Origin: CAZUDI01 sp964618975
GTDB lineage: Bacteria > Desulfobacterota > Desulfomonilia > UBA1062
Direction of reading: 5' to 3'
Assembly (NCBI GenBank): GCA_964618975.1
Contig: CAZUDI010000003.1
Location: forward strand, 1 to 64,000
DNA: 64,000 nucleotides
Shown: positions 59,633-64,000 of the stretch, one piece after another
How positions within the stretch are numbered: position 1 is the stretch's first letter
Layout of the letters: each line of letters begins with the position of its first letter
Notes under the pieces: generated by a model
Databases searched by the model: none
What the model was told of the DNA's origin: nothing
Seen by the model: the letters and a program-made list of their open reading frames with translations, nothing else
Position numbers and translations under genes: made by a program

Positions 59633-60633
59633 AGCTTAAGGGTCATCTCGCCTTCATCATCGTGGTGAGTTTCCTGGTGCTGGCCGTGGTGCATACCTCC
59701 GTGTTCCTGCGCACGGCGACGTCCCCGGCCTCCCCCCTGCAACTCGATATCACGCCCGGCAAGGGGGCCTGGGAAATATGCAAGGATCTGGAATCGTTAG
59801 ACATCATCACTCATGCCCCCACCTTCCTGGCCCTGGTGGTGCTCACCGGCAAGGCCTCCCACCTGCAAGCCGGGACCTATGTCTTCGAGGGCAGCCACTT
59901 CCCCCAGGATATCGCCGAGATCCTCTTCAAAGGCCGCACCCTGCGCTTCCGTGTGACCATCCCCGAAGGGGCCGACCTCTTCGATATCGCCACGATCATC
60001 GCGGCCACCGGGGAGGTCAACCCCGCGGCGTTCCTCACCACGGCTCGTTCCCCCGCGACCGTGGCCTTTTTCGAACTCGAGGCACCGAGCATGGAGGGCT
60101 TTCTCTACCCCGACACCTACTTTCTCGCCCCCCATATGACCCCGTTGGAGATCATCGCCCGGATGGTGGACCGTTTCCATCAAATCTATACCCCCGAGTT
60201 ACAGCAGCAGGCCTTGCTGCGGGGCCTTGGCCGTCTGGAGGTCATCACCCTGGCCTCGATCGTGGAGAAGGAGGCCGTGCTCCCCGAGGAACGCGCCATC
60301 ATCGCCTCGGTCTTTCACAACCGTCTCAGGCGGGGCATGCGCCTGCAGTCCGACCCCACCGCCATCTATGGGATCGAGGGCTTCCACCGCGCGATCTCGC
60401 CCCGCGATCTCAGACGCAACAGTCCCTATAACACCTACCTGCATGTCGGACTCCCCCCGGGACCCATCTGCTGCCCCGGGAGGGGGGCCATAGAAGCCTG
60501 CCTCAATCCGGCTCAGACCCCGTATCTCTATTTCGTGTCCCAGGGCAACGGCCGGCATACCTTCTCGACAACGCTTAGGCAACACAACCAGGCCGTCTCC
60601 CGTCTGCGCAAAAATAAGGCCCGCCACCCCTAA
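59629..60633 (+). CDS. mltG: Endolytic murein transglycosylase MltG
   Basis: A 334-residue inner-membrane lytic transglycosylase that ends growing glycan strands. One N-terminal membrane segment (residues 7-26), a LysM-like region, and the YceG domain with EGFLYPDTYFL, catalytic Glu in LASIVEKEAVL, LQSDPTAIYG and SPYNTYLHVGLPPGPI. ATG at 59629 overlaps the ruvX stop. Confidence 0.95.
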   Translation: MKLKGHLAFIIVVSFLVLAVVHTSVFLRTATSPASPLQLDITPGKGAWEICKDLESLDIITHAPTFLALVVLTGKASHLQAGTYVFEGSHFPQDIAEILFKGRTLRFRVTIPEGADLFDIATIIAATGEVNPAAFLTTARSPATVAFFELEAPSMEGFLYPDTYFLAPHMTPLEIIARMVDRFHQIYTPELQQQALLRGLGRLEVITLASIVEKEAVLPEERAIIASVFHNRLRRGMRLQSDPTAIYGIEGFHRAISPRDLRRNSPYNTYLHVGLPPGPICCPGRGAIEACLNPAQTPYLYFVSQGNGRHTFSTTLRQHNQAVSRLRKNKARHP

Positions 60634-60666
60634 AGATTAATTACCCGTTATTCGATAGGATAGGGG

Positions 60667-61257
60667 ATGAATAGCCTGGTGGTAGCCATTGTCGACGATG
60701 ACGACGAAACCCTTGATCTCATTGAACAGATCCTCAAGGAAGAGGGGTTCAAGGCGCAACGGTTCCATAGCGTGGAGGAACTCCTCCCCCGCCTGCCGCA
60801 GCGATCGTTCGATCTCATCTTCTCCGATCTGATGCTACCCGGGGCATCCGGGCTGGACCTGCTCCGTACGCTGAGGGAAATGGGGCTGGATACCCCCTTT
60901 GTGCTCATCACCGGGTATGCCTCCCTGGATTCGGCGATCGAGGCCGTGAACAAGGGGGCCTCCTACTACATCAAGAAGCCCTTCACCATCGAGGAGATCC
61001 GCTTTGCCATCAGCCGGGTGCGCCAGCGGCAGGACCTGCTGCAGGAAATCATCGCCCTCAAACAACAGCTCTCCCAGGCAGGCAAAAGGCAGGAAGAGGA
61101 AGCCCCCGTTCCGCTTATGGCCACGCATTTCGCCCCCTTCGACCTGAACAGGGTCCTCTCCGCCATCGATCACATCGGTCGACTGAAGACCAGCGGGCTC
61201 ATCTCGGACGAAGAGTATGTTGATTTCAAAGGGAAAATACTCAAAAGGATAGTATAA
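60667..61257 (+). CDS. Response regulator, receiver domain plus short C-terminal module
   Basis: A 196-residue protein. Residues about 5-120 are a receiver domain with the acidic pocket DDDD near residue 10, the phospho-acceptor Asp in LIFSDLMLPG (D54-55) and the conserved Lys in YIKKPF. After a short coiled coil the C-terminus (HIGRLKTSGLISDEEYVDFK) looks like a SHOCT-type small helical module; there is no DNA-binding domain. Its stop overlaps the start of the HD-GYP regulator, so both probably serve one signalling path. Confidence 0.85.
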   Translation: MNSLVVAIVDDDDETLDLIEQILKEEGFKAQRFHSVEELLPRLPQRSFDLIFSDLMLPGASGLDLLRTLREMGLDTPFVLITGYASLDSAIEAVNKGASYYIKKPFTIEEIRFAISRVRQRQDLLQEIIALKQQLSQAGKRQEEEAPVPLMATHFAPFDLNRVLSAIDHIGRLKTSGLISDEEYVDFKGKILKRIV

Positions 61258-62681
61258 TGCCTGACAAGATCCTCATCGTCGACGATGATCCGGGAATACG
61301 TGACACCCTGTCGGACCTGATCCAGGAGCTCGGCTATCAGACCTGTACCGCCCAAGATGGGCTGGCAGCCATAAGCCTGCTGAATGCCGGCCCTTTCCTA
61401 TGCGTCTTCACCGACATTATGATGCCGAACATGAGCGGCATCGAGCTCATCCAGAAGATCAAGTCCCGGGATATCTCGCTTCCGATCATCGTCATCACCG
61501 GGTATGCCTCGCTCAAGATCGCGGTCGATGCCATGAAGAACGGGGCCTCGGACTTCCTTCCCAAACCCTTCACGGTCAAGCAGATCGAGCTTCTGCTCAG
61601 CAAGATGCAGCGCGAAAAACAGCTTCTGGAGGAAAACAAGCGCTATTCCGACGAGCTCCAGCTCCGCCGGCTCATCGACACCCTCGTCGGGCAGCTGGAG
61701 GACAAGGCGCAGGAGATCTCCTCCCTGCAGGACATGTCGGAACGTATCACCTCCTTAAAAGGCATCCGCGACCTGGTAGGTGCCATCGAGGACGTGGCCG
61801 GCGACATGATCACCGATGCCCAGGTGTGTTTCTACCCGCTCAACCGCAAGTCCTGGAAGCTTATCGACCCGGTGGCGGGCACCGAACGCACCCCGGACGA
61901 CGAACTCGAACACGGGTGTATCGCCAGGAAAGAGGTCCCCGGAGTGCTCGACTGCGGGAACTACGAGACGGTCTTCCCGCTGATGATCGAGGACCAGCTC
62001 TTCGCCGCACTGAGCATCGTCTCCTCCAAGATGCTCACCACCGACGAGGAACGCAAGATCGCCTATTTCCTGCAGCGGGCGGCGGAAAGGATGGAAAATG
62101 TGGCGCTCTACGAGGGGCTCTACGAAAACATCCTCTCCACCCTGAACAGTATGGCCAAGATCATCGACGCCCGCGACCCGTACACCTCCCAGCACTCCAC
62201 CCGGGTCACCATGCTCGCCACTTCCCTGGCCCGGGCCCTGAAGATCTCGGTGGATGACCTGGATATCCTGTCCATCGCCGCTTCATTGCATGACATCGGC
62301 AAGGTGGGCATACCCGATCACATCCTGCTCAAACCGGACCGGCTTACCGATGAGGAATTCACGGTCATCAAACGACATGCCGACATCGGTGCGGACATCC
62401 TCAATCCCATCATCCCCATGCGCAAGGAATCCCAGATCATCCGACATCACCATGAGCGCTACGATGGCAAGGGCTACCCTCTCGGTCTGGCAGGGGAGGA
62501 CATCCCCCTGCTCTCACGGATTATCACCCTGGCCGATGCGTACGACGCCATGACGTCGGACCGCCCCTACCGCAAGGGCCTGGCAAAAGAGGCGGCCCTG
62601 GCCGAGATCACGCGCTGCAGGGGAACCCAGTTCGACCCCGTCATCGCCGGCATCTTCATCGAAACGCTCGGCGAAGACTAG
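61257..62681 (+). CDS. Response regulator with GAF-like and HD-GYP domains (c-di-GMP phosphodiesterase)
   Basis: A 474-residue regulator: receiver domain (residues 4-118; VFTDIMMPNMSG with the phospho-Asp, FLPKPF with the Lys), a helical linker, a GAF-like domain (about 165-280) and an HD-GYP domain with HDIGKVGIPD, HH, and ERYDGKGYPLGLAGEDIP. The HD and GYP residues needed for c-di-GMP hydrolysis are present. No histidine kinase is encoded nearby. It may lower c-di-GMP sensed by the PilZ protein at 54458. It converges with the next gene, 7 bases away. Confidence 0.92.
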   Translation: MPDKILIVDDDPGIRDTLSDLIQELGYQTCTAQDGLAAISLLNAGPFLCVFTDIMMPNMSGIELIQKIKSRDISLPIIVITGYASLKIAVDAMKNGASDFLPKPFTVKQIELLLSKMQREKQLLEENKRYSDELQLRRLIDTLVGQLEDKAQEISSLQDMSERITSLKGIRDLVGAIEDVAGDMITDAQVCFYPLNRKSWKLIDPVAGTERTPDDELEHGCIARKEVPGVLDCGNYETVFPLMIEDQLFAALSIVSSKMLTTDEERKIAYFLQRAAERMENVALYEGLYENILSTLNSMAKIIDARDPYTSQHSTRVTMLATSLARALKISVDDLDILSIAASLHDIGKVGIPDHILLKPDRLTDEEFTVIKRHADIGADILNPIIPMRKESQIIRHHHERYDGKGYPLGLAGEDIPLLSRIITLADAYDAMTSDRPYRKGLAKEAALAEITRCRGTQFDPVIAGIFIETLGED

Positions 62682-62688
62682 CTTACCC

Positions 62689-63168
62689 TTACTCGGTGGT
62701 CGTGCGCAAGACGGCCGAATCCCGGACGTCCTGCACGCGTGAGGCCTCTAGTTCCGCCTGCAGCATCTTCAGGCGCTGCCTGAGCTGCCGGACCTCATCC
62801 TGGAGCTCGGAACGCTCGCCTTCAAGTTCCAGGATTCTCTCGTCCAGGGACTTGAGCTCGACCGCCTTCTCCTGGGGGGTCTTGGCAAGTTCGGCCTTGA
62901 CGGTGGCAAGCTCGGCGCCCAGCTCGGTCATGCGCTGCGTCAGGCCGCGGTTCTTGTGCTCGAGTGTGGCGATGTAATCGATGACCTCGGTCAGCACCTG
63001 TTTATAATCCCGGGGCCCGTTCCCCCGGTATTCCCAGATATAATATCCCAGCCCGAGCCCCAGGATGAAGATGATCAGGATACCGATCAGCGGGGCCCGC
63101 CAGCGGTTGCCCTTCTTTGCACCCCCGGCAGCCGGGGCGTCCGGGTTCTGTTTTGCGTTGTCGGCCAT
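62689..63168 (-). CDS. Membrane-anchored coiled-coil protein, unknown function
   Basis: A 159-residue protein with a basic N-terminus (GGAKKGNRWR), one membrane segment at about residues 27-46 (IGILIIFILGLGLGYYIW) and a long heptad coiled coil from about 60 to 145 (TLEHKNRGLTQRMTELGAEL and on). It probably self-associates in the periplasm or on the cytoplasmic face. ATG at 63168 has GGGAGGG upstream. It resembles no enzyme; possibly a cell-envelope scaffold linked to the adjacent glycosyltransferase by position only. Confidence 0.75.
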   Translation of the reverse strand: MADNAKQNPDAPAAGGAKKGNRWRAPLIGILIIFILGLGLGYYIWEYRGNGPRDYKQVLTEVIDYIATLEHKNRGLTQRMTELGAELATVKAELAKTPQEKAVELKSLDERILELEGERSELQDEVRQLRQRLKMLQAELEASRVQDVRDSAVLRTTTE

Positions 63169-63278
63169 AGCACCCTCCCTGAAAATCATGCTCTAGGACA
63201 GATCCCGCTCCGAGTCAAGAAAGAAGGCACACATTCCCCGGTTGTACGAGATCGCCCGATATGCCATAGCAGATAGAT

Positions 63279-64000
63279 ATGGATATCCTGATCGTCAAGC
63301 TGGGGGCCCTGGGCGACGTGATCAACACCTTGCCGCTGGCCATCCATCTGCACGAGCAGCTCCAGGCGCGTATCCACTGGCTCTGCGAGCCCTTGAGCCT
63401 ACCCCTGTTGGTCGAGCACCCGTATGTCGATTGCCCCATCCTCTTCGACAGGCACCGCTGGCAGACAAGCCTGCCCCGCGTGCTGCGTCTTATCCGGGGG
63501 CAACACTTCGAGTTGGTGCTGGACCTCCAGCGCATCGCCAAGTCCGCCCTCCTGGCCCTGTATGCCAACGGTGAGCGCACCCTCGGCTTCGACAGGGCCA
63601 GGTGCAAGGAGATGACCTGGCTTTTGCCCTTCGAGCGCATCCCGCCCTGCCCGGGGGTCACGCACATGGCTTTGCAATACCTGGAGTTCGCGACCTACCT
63701 GGGACTGCCACCTGGTACCCCGCGTTGGGAGATCCCGGTGAGTGCGGTGCCTCCCATCAGTCTCCCCGCGAGGTACGTCGTCCTGAACATCGGCGCCACC
63801 AAGCCTGCCAACCGCTGGCCAGCCGCCAGTTTCGCCGCGCTGACGCAGGCGCTCCAGAAAAGCTTCGGCCTGCCGGCCGTAATCACCGGAGGTCCGTCCG
63901 AGAAACCGATGGCCCGCGAGGTCATGGACCGGGCCCACCCCGGCACCATCGATCTCACGGGCCGGACCACGCTGGGCGAGCTCACCGCGGTCCTGGCCGG
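63279..64000 (+). CDS. GT9-family glycosyltransferase, heptosyltransferase-like (partial, runs off right edge)
   Basis: An open frame from ATG at 63279 with no stop to the window end (240 codons). It begins MDILIVKLGALGDVINTLP, the hallmark N-terminus of GT9 heptosyltransferases (KxGxLGDVxxxLP), and continues with GERTLGFDRARCKE, LNIGATKPANRWP and AVITGGPSE, the sugar-nucleotide half, and DLTGRTTLGEL. It would add heptose or a similar sugar to the LPS inner core. No ribosome-binding site is obvious. Confidence 0.88.
   Translation, partial: MDILIVKLGALGDVINTLPLAIHLHEQLQARIHWLCEPLSLPLLVEHPYVDCPILFDRHRWQTSLPRVLRLIRGQHFELVLDLQRIAKSALLALYANGERTLGFDRARCKEMTWLLPFERIPPCPGVTHMALQYLEFATYLGLPPGTPRWEIPVSAVPPISLPARYVVLNIGATKPANRWPAASFAALTQALQKSFGLPAVITGGPSEKPMAREVMDRAHPGTIDLTGRTTLGELTAVLA

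Noticed and set aside
1..64000. CRISPR arrays, rRNA, tRNA, prophage genes, transposase genes
   Set aside because: Looked for and not found; no regularly spaced repeats, no tRNA-like cloverleaf and no phage or transposase motifs were seen, though an element could be hidden in the N gaps.

Overview
The window is about 64 kb of high-GC DNA from a Gram-negative, probably strictly anaerobic bacterium. I judge it to be a member of the Desulfobacterota (Deltaproteobacteria) or a close relative. The grounds are multi-[4Fe-4S] proteins, an ATP-dependent aryl-CoA-reductase-like enzyme with two ASKHA activator ATPases, many acyl-CoA dehydrogenases, an LPS/O-antigen gene block and a heptosyltransferase-like GT9 gene. 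This is inferred from gene content only; no rRNA or tRNA gene was seen. Two scaffold gaps (N 5749-5848 and N 25301-25310) mean that the linkage of 1-5748 to the rest, and the structure around 25.3 kb, are not certain.

Layout. 1-5.6 kb (minus): polysaccharide genes (Wzz-type chain-length protein, a WbpB-like dehydrogenase fused to a WbpD-like hexapeptide acetyltransferase, WbpE aminotransferase) with a VapBC-type toxin-antitoxin pair inserted. 6.1 kb: a metallophosphatase. 7-11.8 kb: a TetR gene divergent from a minus operon of a GMC-type flavoprotein and two paralogous Cys-rich ferredoxin-like proteins, with the wreck of a third paralogue at the operon front and a perfect 36-bp palindrome at the promoter. 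12.1-21.7 kb (minus): a beta-oxidation-like series of genes: acyl-CoA dehydrogenase, racemase/CoA-transferase, HMG-CoA-synthase-like/DUF35 fusion, SCP2-type thiolase, two hot-dog hydratase proteins, MFE2-like dehydrogenase, thioesterase and a large acyl-CoA dehydrogenase. 22.3-32 kb (plus): a heteromeric acyl-CoA dehydrogenase pair, three unrecognised alpha-helical repeat proteins, and four subunits resembling class I (BcrCBAD-type) benzoyl-CoA reductase. 32.5-41 kb (minus): acyl-CoA ligase, AcuC-like deacetylase, an old-yellow-enzyme/2,4-dienoyl-CoA-reductase-like Fe-S flavoprotein, and a ligase-carrier-PlsC fusion.

41.7-64 kb is mostly housekeeping: pilD, accA, dnaE, guaB, sppA, a CaCA antiporter and rpsA on minus; then on plus a LysM protein, an orphan ADP-forming acyl-CoA-synthetase alpha chain, hpt, a zinc-ribbon/DUF3426 protein, a TrkA-type channel, ruvX, mltG, two response regulators, and the start of a GT9 glycosyltransferase.

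How it fits together. Activation (ligase), reduction of a ring or conjugated system (class I reductase-like enzyme, OYE-like enzyme), alpha-beta dehydrogenation (several ACADs including a pair in which one partner has lost its catalytic Glu), hydration, oxidation and thiolysis are all present. I infer an anaerobic pathway for an aromatic, polycyclic-aromatic or alicyclic carboxylic acid. The part I cannot explain from known families is the set of three helical-repeat proteins encoded between the acyl-CoA dehydrogenases and the reductase. A dispersed ~85-bp two-hairpin repeat occurs at least a dozen times in the intergenic spaces of this window and in none of its genes.
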